Of a stretch of DNA of 59,470 nucleotides, positions 16,756-26,798 are shown one piece after another. Origin of the DNA: Paenibacillus agaridevorans (GTDB taxonomy: Bacteria > Bacillota > Bacilli > Paenibacillales > Paenibacillaceae). The stretch spans positions 47,106 through 106,575 of the forward strand of contig NZ_BDQX01000390.1 in assembly GCF_003112455.1 (NCBI RefSeq), given 5' to 3'. Each line of letters starts with the position of its first letter. The first letter of the stretch is position 1. The notes beneath the pieces were generated by a model, which was not told where the DNA came from, did not search any database, and saw only the letters and a program-made list of their open reading frames with translations. The position numbers were made by a program, and so were the translations under genes.

Positions 16756-18339
16756 TCACTTTTGATTGGTTGCGTAGATCTCGTTGACTTCCTTGGTCAA
16801 CACTTCGCCGCCAGCCTTTTTCCATTTCCCGATGAAGTCATCGAATCCACTATCCAAATCGACATCGCCCGTAATAAATTTAATGAAGTATTCACTCTCC
16901 ATATTTTTGATATCCGGGAACTGGCTGGCGGAAGGGATATTAAATTTGACCTGATCATACATTAACGGAATATCCTTAACGACTTGCTTTCTCCATTCGA
17001 GATCTTCCGTTGGATATCTCAGCAGCTCGCCTTCCAGCGACTTGCTGGACAATATACCGTAATAAGCCCCGATGCCAAGATTGTTAAGCTTGTCTGCGGT
17101 CATCTCTGTTTTTATGACAGGCAGGCCGTTAACCAAATCATGGTGAACGCCTTCCTCGCCAAAGTTCAGATATTTCATTACTTCCGGGTCCGAATAGGCC
17201 GCATTTAATATTTCTTAGATTTTTTCTCTCTTGCCCGGCGTCTTATCCACATCGACTCCCATCCCCATGTAATTGCCCGTCAATCCCCATGCCATTCCAT
17301 GCCCCGTGTATTCCGGAGCCGCTACCTGAGTTCCCGCGATCGTCGGGAAGTAGGTGCTGTCCGTCTCCTTGATTTGCTTGCGCAGCGTCGGACGTTGATA
17401 ATTCCATTGGTCGAACTTCACGCCTACCAAGCCGTTCTCAAATTCCTTCTTATTGCCATCCGCCGTAATAAATTCGGGATCTAGCACCCCGTCCTTGAAC
17501 CATTTATTCAGCAACTTAAACGCCTCGCGCGCATTTTCGGTCGTCATGCCGTATGCAAGACCGCCGTTTCCGTCCTCTACCCAAAACTGCGGCTGCACGT
17601 CAAAGGCGCCGAAAACGTAAGGGAAGCTTTGGTTAAGATCAGCTAACGACCCTTTTCCAGTTAAACCGTAAGTATCTTTTTTGCTGTTTTGGTCCGGGTC
17701 ATTATTCCGGAATTTATATATCACATCCTCCAGCTCCTCGAGCGTTGCCGGCGGAGCATCGTAACCGATAGCTTTCAACCAATTTTCATTGTAATAAGGA
17801 AGCAACGGATAAATCCCATCTACATTCGTAATCGGAATGCCGTAATTTTTGCCATTGATCAGTCCGTTCGACCAGGCTGCCGGATTATTATCGTCGACAA
17901 GCTTGGCCAAGCTAGGCATTTTCGCTTTTATCTCATCGATAGGCAGCTCTGCCAGCAGATTTTGTCCGCTATAGGCGTTGACATCTGCAATGCCCCATAA
18001 GAGCCACACATCCGGAAGCTCATCGGAAGCCAGGCGAACATTCAACTGATCCTTCCAATTTGCTCGGTCAATCCGAATGTTCTTGATTTTGACATTAAAT
18101 TTCTCCTCGATATACTTCTGCCCAATGCTGCCATCCTCTGCGGGGAAGTTAAAGCTTAACCAAGCAATTTCAATCGGCTCATCGTTTGCCGTTGCGGATG
18201 GTTCGGAACTGGCGGACGGCTTGTTTGTTGCTTCGCCGTTTTTGCCGCTTCCATTGCTGCTCCCCTTGTTGCCGCCGGAGCATCCTGCTGCCAATGCCAC
18301 AATTAATGCCACAATTCCTAGCTTTGTTATCCATTTCAT
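16756..18339 (-). pseudogene. Sugar ABC transporter solute-binding lipoprotein interrupted by an in-frame stop
   Basis: The reading begins MKWITKLGIVALIVALAAGCSGG, a lipoprotein signal with lipobox LAAGC, and runs 374 codons to KTPGKREKI followed by TAA at 17217-17215. The same frame then continues without a break (EILNAAYSDPEVMKYLNFGEEG...) for 152 more codons to the natural stop at 16756. The join is in frame, so this is a single nonsense codon, not a frameshift. The undivided product would be about 527 residues, normal for LplA/YtcQ-type binding proteins. The truncated protein would lose the C-terminal quarter, so import by this system is probably impaired unless the stop is read through, a sequencing error, or replaced by another binding protein. 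It lies between the YtcP permease and GH88. Confidence 0.88.
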
Positions 18340-18435
18340 CTCTACTTGCGCCTCCCTTTATATGTTCATTGATTTATATTAAAACAGAGGTTCCCGAACG
18401 TTCAGGACTTCCGCTTCAATCACGGAACTTGCAGA

Positions 18436-19329
18436 TTAACCTTTAAGAGATCCGAGCATGATTCCTTTCACAAAGTGCTTCTGAATAAACGGGAACACCA
18501 GCAATAGAGGGATTGTTCCAATCATCAGCACTGCCGCTTTGATCGTCTCCGGCACAATCGGGATGCTGTCGCCAGCTGCTTGTTGCATGAGAAGCTGCAC
18601 GTCGGCATCGCTGTTCTCGACAATTAGCCTTCGCAAATATATTTGCAGCACAATCTTGCTTTGATCCTGAATATAGATGAGTCCGTTAAACCATTCATTC
18701 CAATGATAGACGGCGATCCAAAGCGATATCGTCGCCAGAATCGGCTTCGAAAGCGGAAGAACGAGCTGAAACAAAATGCGTAAATCATTCGCTCCGTCTA
18801 TCTTCACGGATTCCTCAAGCTCGCTCGGAATACTCATAAAAAAGTTTCTCATGATGAGCATGTAAAACGTATTAAACAATCCGGGGATGATCAGCGCCCA
18901 ACGTGTATCGTACAACCCGATCTCTTTAATAAGCAGGAACGTCGGAATGAGTCCCCCGCTAAAGAACATAGTAACGATGACCGCCATTGTAATAAAGCTG
19001 CGATGGGGCAAATGTTTTTTCGAAAGCGCATATGCGCCTAGCGACATCACGAATACAGACAAAAAGGTGCCGACCAGGGTTCGATATATCGTGTTGCCAA
19101 AGCCGACCCATATCCCTTGGAGCTTGACCGCTTGCTCATACGCTGCCATCGTGAACGCTTTCGGATACAAATGGATGCCAGGCCGTATCGCTTCCGCAGG
19201 AGAGCTGAGCGAAACCGACAGCACATGGATAAATGGATACAGCGTCGAAATACAGAGCAAGGTTACAGTGACAACGGCAATTACTTGAAAAGCCGCTTCG
19301 CCGAATGTCATTCTGCTAAATGCTTTCAT
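18436..19329 (-). CDS. Sugar ABC transporter permease, YtcP type
   Basis: 297 residues with six predicted membrane helices and the cytoplasmic EAA-type loop ELEESVKIDGANDLRILFQLVLPLSKP (residues ~180-206), which docks to the ATPase. The end GIMLGSLKG is the usual YtcP-family ending. Its ATG overlaps the stop of the LplB gene (ATGA), indicating translational coupling. No ATPase gene is in the window; such CUT1 systems commonly share an MsmX-like ATPase encoded elsewhere. Confidence 0.93.
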   Translation of the reverse strand: MKAFSRMTFGEAAFQVIAVVTVTLLCISTLYPFIHVLSVSLSSPAEAIRPGIHLYPKAFTMAAYEQAVKLQGIWVGFGNTIYRTLVGTFLSVFVMSLGAYALSKKHLPHRSFITMAVIVTMFFSGGLIPTFLLIKEIGLYDTRWALIIPGLFNTFYMLIMRNFFMSIPSELEESVKIDGANDLRILFQLVLPLSKPILATISLWIAVYHWNEWFNGLIYIQDQSKIVLQIYLRRLIVENSDADVQLLMQQAAGDSIPIVPETIKAAVLMIGTIPLLLVFPFIQKHFVKGIMLGSLKG

Positions 19330-20297
19330 AGAATCCCCTCCTGACCGAGCTTCTTCACCATATAATTGGTAAACAGGACAAGGGAGAACGCGATTACGTT
19401 TTTAAACAAGCCAACCGCCGTTGTGAAGCTGTACTGCAGCTGCATTAAACCAACACGGTATACATACGTATCCAGAATGTCGGCCACGCTGTACACGGCC
19501 GGATTGTACAAATTAAATATTTGATCGAAGCCGGCGTTTAGAATTTGACCTGTCTTAAAGATAAACAAGATTGCAATCACGCTCATAATGCTTGGAAGCG
19601 TAATATGAGTCGTCTGCTTCCAGCGACCGGCCCCGTCCATCTTCGCCGCTTCGTACAAATGCGGATCAATGCCCGTCATTGCAGCCAAATAAATAATCGT
19701 GCCCCAGCCGATTTCCTTCCATATCGATGATAGAATCAAAGTAAAACGGAAGTAATTCGGATCGCCAAGAAAATAAATCGGTTCGATGCCAAGCCACCCC
19801 AGCACCGCATTAACTGCTCCGGTCGTCGGTGAGAGAATGGTAATCAACAAACCGCCGAGTACGACCCAAGAAAGGAAATGCGGCAAATAGGATATAATTT
19901 GACTCACTCGCTTAAACAACTCTACCCGCAGCTCATTAAAGATAAGGGCGAGCAAAATCGGGGCCGGAAATCCAAAAATAATATGGTAAAAACTTATGAT
20001 GACTGTGTTTTTTAAAATTTTGTAGAAGTCCGGAGATGCATTGAACATGTAGTCGAAATGTTTGACTCCAACCCAAGGACTGTTCCAAATTCCGTCCCTG
20101 ATCATATAATCCTTAAAAGCAATCTGTATGCCGTACAGCGGGCCGTACTCGAATATGGCATAATAAACAAATAGAGGAATCAACATGAGAAACAAATACT
20201 TGCTCTTCTTATACTTCGTCCAGCGCGACTCGCGTCTCTCGCCGCTCCGAAGATGACGTGCAGACGCATTTGACAGCGCATTCATCTTGCTGTTCAT
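19326..20297 (-). CDS. Sugar ABC transporter permease, LplB type
   Basis: 323 residues, ATG preceded by AAGGAG. Six membrane helices, the opening YKKSKYLFLMLIPLFVYYAIFEYGPLYGIQIAFKDY typical of LplB/YteP, and the loop LYEAAKMDGAGRWKQTTHITLP for ATPase contact. First gene of the operon; partners are YtcP, the broken binding protein, GH88 and the SLH enzyme. Paralogous to the permease at 36786. Confidence 0.93.
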   Translation of the reverse strand: MNSKMNALSNASARHLRSGERRESRWTKYKKSKYLFLMLIPLFVYYAIFEYGPLYGIQIAFKDYMIRDGIWNSPWVGVKHFDYMFNASPDFYKILKNTVIISFYHIIFGFPAPILLALIFNELRVELFKRVSQIISYLPHFLSWVVLGGLLITILSPTTGAVNAVLGWLGIEPIYFLGDPNYFRFTLILSSIWKEIGWGTIIYLAAMTGIDPHLYEAAKMDGAGRWKQTTHITLPSIMSVIAILFIFKTGQILNAGFDQIFNLYNPAVYSVADILDTYVYRVGLMQLQYSFTTAVGLFKNVIAFSLVLFTNYMVKKLGQEGIL

Positions 20298-20467
20298 TCC
20301 CTTGCTCCTTTCATCCTGTGTCGATGTATCTTGGTTATGGACTCAATGTAACATTTGGGATGGTTTATGATCTATTGAACAATTTGAATTCGATGTGTAA
20401 GATCTGAACATCGCTGTCTTCCTGACGATTTTACACATCTTTCGCCTGCAAGTGCTCCAAAAATTCA
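20298..20467 (-). promoter_or_regulatory. Upstream region of transporter operon 1
   Basis: No gene is seen here. Being the only space between a terminator and the operon's first gene, it should hold the promoter. A pair GTGTAAAATCG / CTTACACATCG is spaced about 30 bases apart and may be a site for the AraC regulator encoded upstream. No consensus -35/-10 pair is clear. Confidence 0.35.
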
Positions 20468-20496
20468 AAAAGACACCTCCAAGAAAGGTGCCTTTT
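20468..20496 (-). terminator. Hairpin after the membrane AraC regulator
   Basis: On the minus strand AAAAGGCACCT and AGGTGTCTTTT pair (one G-T) around a short loop, and the T-run TCTTTTTG ends the stem. It lies about 130 bases past the regulator's stop; the interval 20497-20622 holds no gene that I can support. Confidence 0.65.
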
Positions 20497-20622
20497 GCTT
20501 CAAAACGAAATGTATAGGATGGCTTCAAACCATTGCGCAGGTCGAATGGGCAAATGGAGCAAGCAGACGATTGGCATGTTCCGACAAATTGTAATGGACA
20601 TCGCTCGTATACAAGATCAAGG

Positions 20623-22827
20623 CTACTCTGGAACATGCTGCGCCATACGGATTTCGCTGCGTGTCGATCGATATTGAACAGGCGTAACGCCAAATTTGGA
20701 TTTGAACTTATTGGAAAAATACTGCGAACTGCGAAATCCACTACGGCTGGCAATGGCGCCAATCGGATCCGTCGTTGTTCGAAGCAATTGCGCAGCATGC
20801 TCGAGCCTTCTAATTGTCAAATATTCAACAAATGTCAGCTGCAGCTCTTCCTTAAATAATTTGCATACGAATTGCTTGGAGTATGATGTAATTGCCGACA
20901 ACTGCTCCAATGAGATATCTTCATGAATATGAAGATCGATATATTCCTTTATACCGGAGAAAATCCTTTCGTAACGAACATTCTTTTTTTCCGTACGCTG
21001 TTCCACAACCGTCATGCTGAGCTGACGCAGTTCGGAAATTGCCTTGCCAAGCGTAGACTGCCATACAAAGGCAACAGGCTCATTCTCATTGCCGTCCAGC
21101 ATCATCTTTGCCTTTGAGGCATAGAGATGAAGCTGCATCAACACAAGCTCGATCGCCTCAATCGAATATTCTTCGCCTCTCAGATCGGTCTCGCACATCG
21201 TCAAATATTGATCAAGCTCATGACGTCCCCCGCTGCGAAGCAGAGTGTCAAATGGCTCCAGCTTAAGCTCGGGATACAAACCCTTCCTGCGTTCAATCAA
21301 TCGATAGCTGATGCAGCCGCTTTCCTCGCTCAAAAATCCGTATCTTCTAGCCGTTTGGGCCTCTGCCGCCGATAATGGGATGCCTTCCAATTTGTTTGTC
21401 GCCGTTCCAAATCCGGCAATATAACGGAATGACTCCGGTACTGCGGACGCTGCCAACTGCAATCGATCGCGAATGATCGCTTCCATATCGCTTCTCCATT
21501 CTTCGCACCAATACACAATAACCGCTTCATTAGCGCTGAGGACCAATAATTCCTCATACAAGGGAGATTTCTCCCCCGATTTGACCAGCAATTGCGCAAA
21601 ACGACCGTACTCCATCCCTTCAAGCTCCAAGGAAACAGGCATAAAGCAGCCCTCGCTCGGAATAAGCAGCTCCTCGCCCGTAAAATCAAGTTTGCCCAGA
21701 ACGGCTTCTCTCCATTGCTTCTCCCTTTTCTCAGTCATATAAGCTGCACGCTGCTTGTCGAGAAAACCTAATGCTTGCTCGAGCCAGCCGATTTCATTAT
21801 GGCCGGACTTGGCATAGCCGCTTGCGCTTCTGACCCGCTGGGTAATATAGCGGAACGGACCATAAACCTTCCTTGACACCATGTAGGAAACGGCCGCGCC
21901 AAGCAATGCTATTGCAAGACCCGCCATCCATATTTCGCTTTTCATCTTTTGTGTCGTTAACAGAACGGAAGTTTGCGGGCGCAGCAAAGCATAATGCCAA
22001 TTTAATCTCGACTGGTCGGCGGGCAAAAGAGTAATAACATTATCGTCGACTCTCACCATCTGTTCCTCTTGTTTCGGCAGATGCTTCCGTACCAATTGCA
22101 GCATGGAATCCTCCCATTCAGAAGAAGCGCCTATGACTTGTCCGTCTGCACTCATAACAACCAACTTTTCTCCGTTTGCAGTCAGATGTTCGCCTACGGA
22201 TGCAATCAGTTTTTCCGCATCCAGATCGACAATCATATACCCTTTAATCTGCTCGGCTCGCGCCATATAGGGCAATGTATAGACATAGGTGATGACAATT
22301 TTATTTTCTTTATCCAGGCTCTGCGTCGCTACGTCACGTACAAACCACTGATGTGTCAAGATCGGCTTGTCAGATTGCAGCAGCTTTGCTTGCGGCGAGT
22401 TATCCGGCGAATTATGAAAATATTGATCCACTACAAAATTGTCATTGGCAAAATAAAACGATAAGTTATGCAGCATCGGAAGCGACATTGAAATGGTTTT
22501 TAAGTCTTGCGCCAAACGAGTAATCCGGTAATAGTTATTTCCTTTGCCATTGGTCAAAAAAAACTGGATCTCGCTTTCCGCTTCTACTCGTACCGTACTC
22601 AATGCTTTATTAAGCAGGGCGGAATTATAGCTCTCCAGTTGCTGGCTCTCAAGCTTCTCCCTCATGGATGCCAATTGCGTCTCTCCGGTTGACCTCATTT
22701 CCTTTGTAATCATGTCAGCCGTTTTATTAAGCAATAATCCTCCGCTAAGCGTAATTAGAAGCATGGTAAGGGCTAAGTGCGACATCATTAATTTGGCGAA
22801 GTAACTCCCCTTTAAACGGGCTATCAT
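20623..22827 (-). CDS. Membrane-bound AraC-family regulator (YtdP/YesS type)
   Basis: 734 residues. One helix near residues 15-35 (LTMLLITLSGGLLL), a ~260-residue extracellular Cache-like sensor, a second helix near 300-320 (GLAIALLGAAVSYMV), a cytoplasmic middle and a C-terminal AraC domain (ISLEQLSAITSYSKQFVCKLFKEELQ; DPIGAIASRSGFRSSQYFSNKFKSKFGVTPVQYR). This one-component design senses outside sugars and acts directly on DNA, as for B. subtilis YesS and YtdP beside pectin genes. It sits immediately upstream of the transporter operon on the same strand, so it probably activates it. Confidence 0.92.
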   Translation of the reverse strand: MIARLKGSYFAKLMMSHLALTMLLITLSGGLLLNKTADMITKEMRSTGETQLASMREKLESQQLESYNSALLNKALSTVRVEAESEIQFFLTNGKGNNYYRITRLAQDLKTISMSLPMLHNLSFYFANDNFVVDQYFHNSPDNSPQAKLLQSDKPILTHQWFVRDVATQSLDKENKIVITYVYTLPYMARAEQIKGYMIVDLDAEKLIASVGEHLTANGEKLVVMSADGQVIGASSEWEDSMLQLVRKHLPKQEEQMVRVDDNVITLLPADQSRLNWHYALLRPQTSVLLTTQKMKSEIWMAGLAIALLGAAVSYMVSRKVYGPFRYITQRVRSASGYAKSGHNEIGWLEQALGFLDKQRAAYMTEKREKQWREAVLGKLDFTGEELLIPSEGCFMPVSLELEGMEYGRFAQLLVKSGEKSPLYEELLVLSANEAVIVYWCEEWRSDMEAIIRDRLQLAASAVPESFRYIAGFGTATNKLEGIPLSAAEAQTARRYGFLSEESGCISYRLIERRKGLYPELKLEPFDTLLRSGGRHELDQYLTMCETDLRGEEYSIEAIELVLMQLHLYASKAKMMLDGNENEPVAFVWQSTLGKAISELRQLSMTVVEQRTEKKNVRYERIFSGIKEYIDLHIHEDISLEQLSAITSYSKQFVCKLFKEELQLTFVEYLTIRRLEHAAQLLRTTTDPIGAIASRSGFRSSQYFSNKFKSKFGVTPVQYRSTRSEIRMAQHVPE

Positions 22828-22948
22828 TTTAATTCCCCCTGTTGCAGATCAATCGTAATCAATCGCATAAGTTGCTTTAATTAAAGCGAGCGCCTTCTTT
22901 TTTGCATGGAGATATAGTATTATTCTGTTTGAAAGGGAGGTCGGGTTC

Positions 22949-23899
22949 ATGAACCCTGCAGCTGCCGAGTTAAATCGCCGCTTGCAAGAAAGGATGCTGT
23001 ATCCTGACGGATTAGCCGCCTGTTTCGAGCATGTATCGAAATCACTTGGATACGCATTAACAATCTATGACACGAAGGGATTCACCTTCAAAGATGCTTC
23101 CTTGCGCGCCTCCTTCGAGCCGTATGCCATGCATACGCATCCCTTCTGCAGCATGGTCAAGAAGAACTGGCATAATACGAAGCGCTGCATCGTCAATCGG
23201 AAATACTCTGTTCGCAAAGCGGCTACGGAGCAACGTTCCTTTTACGGAAAGTGTTATATGGGCGTTGAGGAAATCGTCTTCCCTGTCGTTCACGGAGGCG
23301 AAACGATTGCCGTTGTGTTTCTCGGACAATTCGGCGCTCGAGATCAAAAGGATTTGGAATGGATCAGCGGCAAAGCAGAGCAATATCAAGTCAAACAAGA
23401 AGTTCTACTGGACATTTATAATAACATCGCCATGAAGTTGGATGAAACGATAATAGAAGACTTGCTTAAAGTCATACTGATGATCAGTCAGTTCATCGTG
23501 CTTGCCTATCAATCTACGCTGCTTTCCTCACAGATTAACGATAATATCGAACTTCCAGTTGCCGAAACCAGCTTATCCAGGGCGCAGGCTGTTGCCAAGC
23601 TCGCAATGGAACGGGTGCAAAGTACCTACCATGAAACCTTTAGCCTGACCACTATAGCGAGACACTGCAATTGCAGCACAGGTTATGTCAGTCGCTGCTT
23701 CTCGCAAGTGTTTGGCATGTCTCTCGTAAAATATGTCAACCAAATTCGAGTACAACATGCAAAGTCGCTGCTCGGCGCGACAACATTATCCATTACGGAA
23801 ATCGCTTTATCTCTGGGTTTTAATGATACAAATTATTTTAGCAAAGTATTTAAATCCATTGCGGGAACTTCGCCTGTCGCCTATCGAAGGCGAGAATAA
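22949..23899 (+). CDS. AraC-family regulator with PocR sensory domain
   Basis: 316 residues, ATG preceded by GGGAGG. The N-terminal ~180 residues fit the PocR ligand domain: SLGYALTIYDTKGFTF, HPFCSMVKKNWHNTKRCIVN, YGKCYMGVEEIVFPVVHGGETIAVVFLGQF, with Cys residues in the usual places. The C-terminus is a full AraC domain (FSLTTIARHCNCSTGYVSRCFSQVFG; LSITEIALSLGFNDTNYFSKVFKSIAGTSPVAYR). PocR domains bind small diols or sugar-derived molecules. It is divergent from the regulator at 20623 and convergent with the amidohydrolase operon; its targets are not evident. Confidence 0.9.
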   Translation: MNPAAAELNRRLQERMLYPDGLAACFEHVSKSLGYALTIYDTKGFTFKDASLRASFEPYAMHTHPFCSMVKKNWHNTKRCIVNRKYSVRKAATEQRSFYGKCYMGVEEIVFPVVHGGETIAVVFLGQFGARDQKDLEWISGKAEQYQVKQEVLLDIYNNIAMKLDETIIEDLLKVILMISQFIVLAYQSTLLSSQINDNIELPVAETSLSRAQAVAKLAMERVQSTYHETFSLTTIARHCNCSTGYVSRCFSQVFGMSLVKYVNQIRVQHAKSLLGATTLSITEIALSLGFNDTNYFSKVFKSIAGTSPVAYRRRE

Positions 23900-23996
23900 C
23901 GAGAGCTGCCGAATCTCCCGTCTAGACGAAGTATAAACCATTCTCGAAGTAAGCGCCTTCATTTTTTTGATCAGTTGGGGTAAAATTCTGTACAGA

Positions 23997-24031
23997 AAAA
24001 GCTCTTGGGAGATTGGATCCCAAGAGCTTTT
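23997..24031. terminator. Bidirectional intrinsic terminator
   Basis: Perfect 14-bp arms AAAAGCTCTTGGGA / TCCCAAGAGCTTTT with a 7-base loop, between the convergent PocR-AraC gene and the amidohydrolase gene. A and T tails on both ends allow use in both directions. Confidence 0.85.
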
Positions 24032-24067
24032 CTAAAGCCGGTCATTGATATCAATGTAATCTCTCAT

Positions 24068-24901
24068 TCACATACTCAATCTATAAAACCGTGCGGCATT
24101 GCCTCCGAATATCGCCTCATATTCTGCCTCCGACAAACCTGATGGCAACGACTCCAATAAAACCTCCAGAACCTCTGCATATTCACAAGTCGTCAAGCAG
24201 ACCGGCCAATCGCTGCCGAACATAATTCGGTCCGTTCCGAATGTCTCTACAACATGATGCACGTAAGGAACGAAGTCAAGCCGGCTCCATTGTTGCTGAT
24301 CAGCTTCCGTAACTAAACCCGACAACTTGCACATTATTCCAGGGAAACGAGCCAGCTCGGACAACTGCTCCTTCCATGGTTCTATCGCTTTCTCGGCAAT
24401 AAACGGTTTTGCCGCGTGATCGATGACTGCCCGGAGCGAAGGAATGGACTGAAGAACCTTATGCATATCAGGCAGATGTCTCGGCCTCAACTGCAAATCG
24501 ATGGGGAAACCATCATCTGCGATTAACCTCAAGTTACGCATGACTCTGCGCTGGAGGATCCAGCCATCCGGCAAATCCTGCAACATCGGACGAAATCCAA
24601 CAAACCCCTTGTGCCTACGGAAATTCAAATAATTTTTTTCGAATTCCTCTGAATCCAGATCAAGCCATCCGACCACGCCGGAAATCGACCCCTCTTCCTC
24701 GTACAAGGAAAGCATAAATTCCGTTTCTTTCATCGTCGGCGCGGCCTGTACAACGATGGTTCGATCTATGCCGTGTTGTTGCAGTGTACGATGCAGATGC
24801 GAGGGCAAATAATCCGCATACAAAATACCTTGTTCCGGAGTTAACCAGCCATAATCCCCGCGCCCTGGTTTCCAATAATGCTGGTGGGCGTCAATCCTCA
24901 T
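24068..24901 (-). CDS. Amidohydrolase-fold lactonase-like protein (COG3618)
   Basis: 277 residues, cytoplasmic. The opening MRIDAHQHYW gives the HxH metal motif of the amidohydrolase superfamily; IMFGSDWPVC near residue 230 holds the conserved Asp; HGIDRTIVVQAAP and GFVGFRPML fit the L-fuconolactonase / 4-sulfomuconolactone hydrolase / pyrone-dicarboxylate lactonase group. A sugar lactonase role would fit the oxidoreductase genes in the window, but this is inference. Its start overlaps the end of the ADP-ribosylglycohydrolase-fold gene by 11 bases, so the two are co-translated. Confidence 0.85.
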   Translation of the reverse strand: MRIDAHQHYWKPGRGDYGWLTPEQGILYADYLPSHLHRTLQQHGIDRTIVVQAAPTMKETEFMLSLYEEEGSISGVVGWLDLDSEEFEKNYLNFRRHKGFVGFRPMLQDLPDGWILQRRVMRNLRLIADDGFPIDLQLRPRHLPDMHKVLQSIPSLRAVIDHAAKPFIAEKAIEPWKEQLSELARFPGIMCKLSGLVTEADQQQWSRLDFVPYVHHVVETFGTDRIMFGSDWPVCLTTCEYAEVLEVLLESLPSGLSEAEYEAIFGGNAARFYRLSM

Positions 24902-26771
24902 TTCTTAAACCGAAGAGCATATCCGTGTAATAATAATACGGACCTGGATCAGCCGTATTGGCGGTAGCAACTGGCAAAACATACACCTGGATGGGAGCCC
25001 CCTTCTGAATAGCCTCTACCTCCACTTTATAAGTTCCGGCCTCAAGCGTCAACTGGGCCCGCTGTTCCATGGGAGCGCGATGATAGGCCGGCATAAATTC
25101 CAGCGTATGCTGGCAGTCGATCACGATTTTCCCATTGAGCTTAAGCGAAACAGGACCGTCTGCGGCAGCAATAAGGCTAAACTGGCGCTCCGACGGGATA
25201 TAAAGCGTCGTCGAGGCTTTGTAACACCCATCCGCGTCTGTATTTATTGCCTTGTCCCACTCCAATCGATTTCCGGGGAACATGGCTTCAACGCCTTCGT
25301 TGCTATCAGGTCCCCATACCGTCCAACATGAGGCCCCAATCAGTGTAAACATCACCTTCTCCGTTGCCCACACCGAATTGTCGTGATGCCTTGTCCAGAG
25401 CAAACCAAGTTCTTGGCTGGCCCCCACGAATGCCGGAGCCGTTATGTCCGCGGCCCATTCTATAGACTGGTTCGGCTGCAACACCGTTTCGAGCGTATCC
25501 GGTCCCACCCAGCTCTCAGGCAAGTCCATTGAAAGTTTGCCTGTTATCGCGGTCAATGAACGATTTATTAATGTTACATGTATGGTTTTCTTTTGATTGG
25601 CTCCAATCGCCGGTCCTTCGGCACCATACTCCATGATCAGTTCAAGAGCAGGGTTTTGCAAGGTCCCCCGCGGCAGCAAGTAATGATTGGATGTCGCCGA
25701 CCTTTTCCAAAGCTCCTGAACCTCTCGAAGCGCAACATCCTTTCGGTTCCAGCAACTTGGTTCATTGGGATGTACAATGATATCGGCATCAGCAGCAGCC
25801 AAAATCTGTTTCCCCATACGAATCGTTCGTAAAGTCAACTCATCCAAATTTTTGGGCGCTGGAAAGCCGTTAATCGGCGGACTGACAACGACGCGATCGC
25901 CTACCGGCTTCACCCATTTGTCAGGGAGTCCCTCCGGTCCAAGCAGCATCCCCAATATAGCCCCCAGCGTTGCAGCCGTACAGTCGGTATCATATCCGCA
26001 GTTAACGGCTTTTAATATCGAATCTTCGAAATCCTCGCCATACAACCAGCCAAGAATGGTAAATGCAATATTTTGAGGAGCATCTGTAAAATTGTCGCTG
26101 CCGTGATGCTCAAGAATAAGCGAACGCGTTTCCGTCCAGCTCTTGCCCTCTTGATGCCAACGAATCAAATCTTGTAGCGCCTTGCAGGTGCGGCTATATG
26201 GAGGTATAAACTTCATGCCGATGTCGATCAGTCGGTCTCGGTCCTTTTCGAAGAAAATGGCGCTTTCAATGGCCGCAAAAAACATTTCTCCATATACCCC
26301 TTCGCCGCCCGCGTGGTCTACGATTGCATCCTGGTAGGCATATGACGCAGCTACTTCCGGTAATCCGGGGGCAACCATCGCCCATATTTCTGATCGGATT
26401 GGCGAACCCATGCAGTTAGTAAATGGATTATTAAAGGAGCCGGCAACAGGTGGAATAAGCCCTCTGCGTAAATTGGTTAATGCGTAGCCATATTCATCGA
26501 AAGGAAAAAAGATATGGTCCACCCACTCCTGTCCCAGCTCTCGAGCCGTTAATCCGGGACCATACTGTTCGAGCGCATGCAGCCATACGAGTTGAAGATC
26601 AAGATCATCATTTTCGAGCGGGCCGTCCGGCAATTCCGGATAAAAGGTTAGCGTTAACAGCTCCTTTACTCCCTCTACCGGCGCCCCCAAAGTGCCTCCT
26701 ATATTTTTTCCCAACCAACCCCCATAAACGATTCGATAATACTCTTGTTCATTCAATATACTCAATCCCAT
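24891..26771 (-). CDS. ADP-ribosylglycohydrolase-fold protein with C-terminal beta domains
   Basis: 626 residues. The N-terminal ~330 residues are an all-alpha ADP-ribosylglycohydrolase fold: YGGWLGKNIGGTLGAPVEG, ENDDLDLQLVWLHALE (metal-ligand acidic cluster near 53-60) and the second cluster CGYDTDCTAATLGAILGMLLG near 255-275. The remainder looks like two beta-sandwich modules (HVTLINRSLTAITGKLSMDLPESW; then a region ending VYVLPVATANTADPGPYYYYTDMLFG). No signal peptide. The length, almost double a plain hydrolase, and the partner amidohydrolase suggest a sugar N- or O-glycoside substrate rather than ADP-ribosyl protein; that is inference. Confidence 0.85.
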   Translation of the reverse strand: MGLSILNEQEYYRIVYGGWLGKNIGGTLGAPVEGVKELLTLTFYPELPDGPLENDDLDLQLVWLHALEQYGPGLTARELGQEWVDHIFFPFDEYGYALTNLRRGLIPPVAGSFNNPFTNCMGSPIRSEIWAMVAPGLPEVAASYAYQDAIVDHAGGEGVYGEMFFAAIESAIFFEKDRDRLIDIGMKFIPPYSRTCKALQDLIRWHQEGKSWTETRSLILEHHGSDNFTDAPQNIAFTILGWLYGEDFEDSILKAVNCGYDTDCTAATLGAILGMLLGPEGLPDKWVKPVGDRVVVSPPINGFPAPKNLDELTLRTIRMGKQILAAADADIIVHPNEPSCWNRKDVALREVQELWKRSATSNHYLLPRGTLQNPALELIMEYGAEGPAIGANQKKTIHVTLINRSLTAITGKLSMDLPESWVGPDTLETVLQPNQSIEWAADITAPAFVGASQELGLLWTRHHDNSVWATEKVMFTLIGASCWTVWGPDSNEGVEAMFPGNRLEWDKAINTDADGCYKASTTLYIPSERQFSLIAAADGPVSLKLNGKIVIDCQHTLEFMPAYHRAPMEQRAQLTLEAGTYKVEVEAIQKGAPIQVYVLPVATANTADPGPYYYYTDMLFGLRNED

Positions 26772-26798
26772 GCCAATTCCTCCATTGCCGTTTAATTG

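Noticed and set aside
17178..17217. A frameshift in the binding protein gene
   Set aside because: Reading the codons through the break shows the same frame on both sides of TAA, so it is a nonsense codon, not a frameshift, and the downstream ATG at 17178 is not an independent gene start (no ribosome site).
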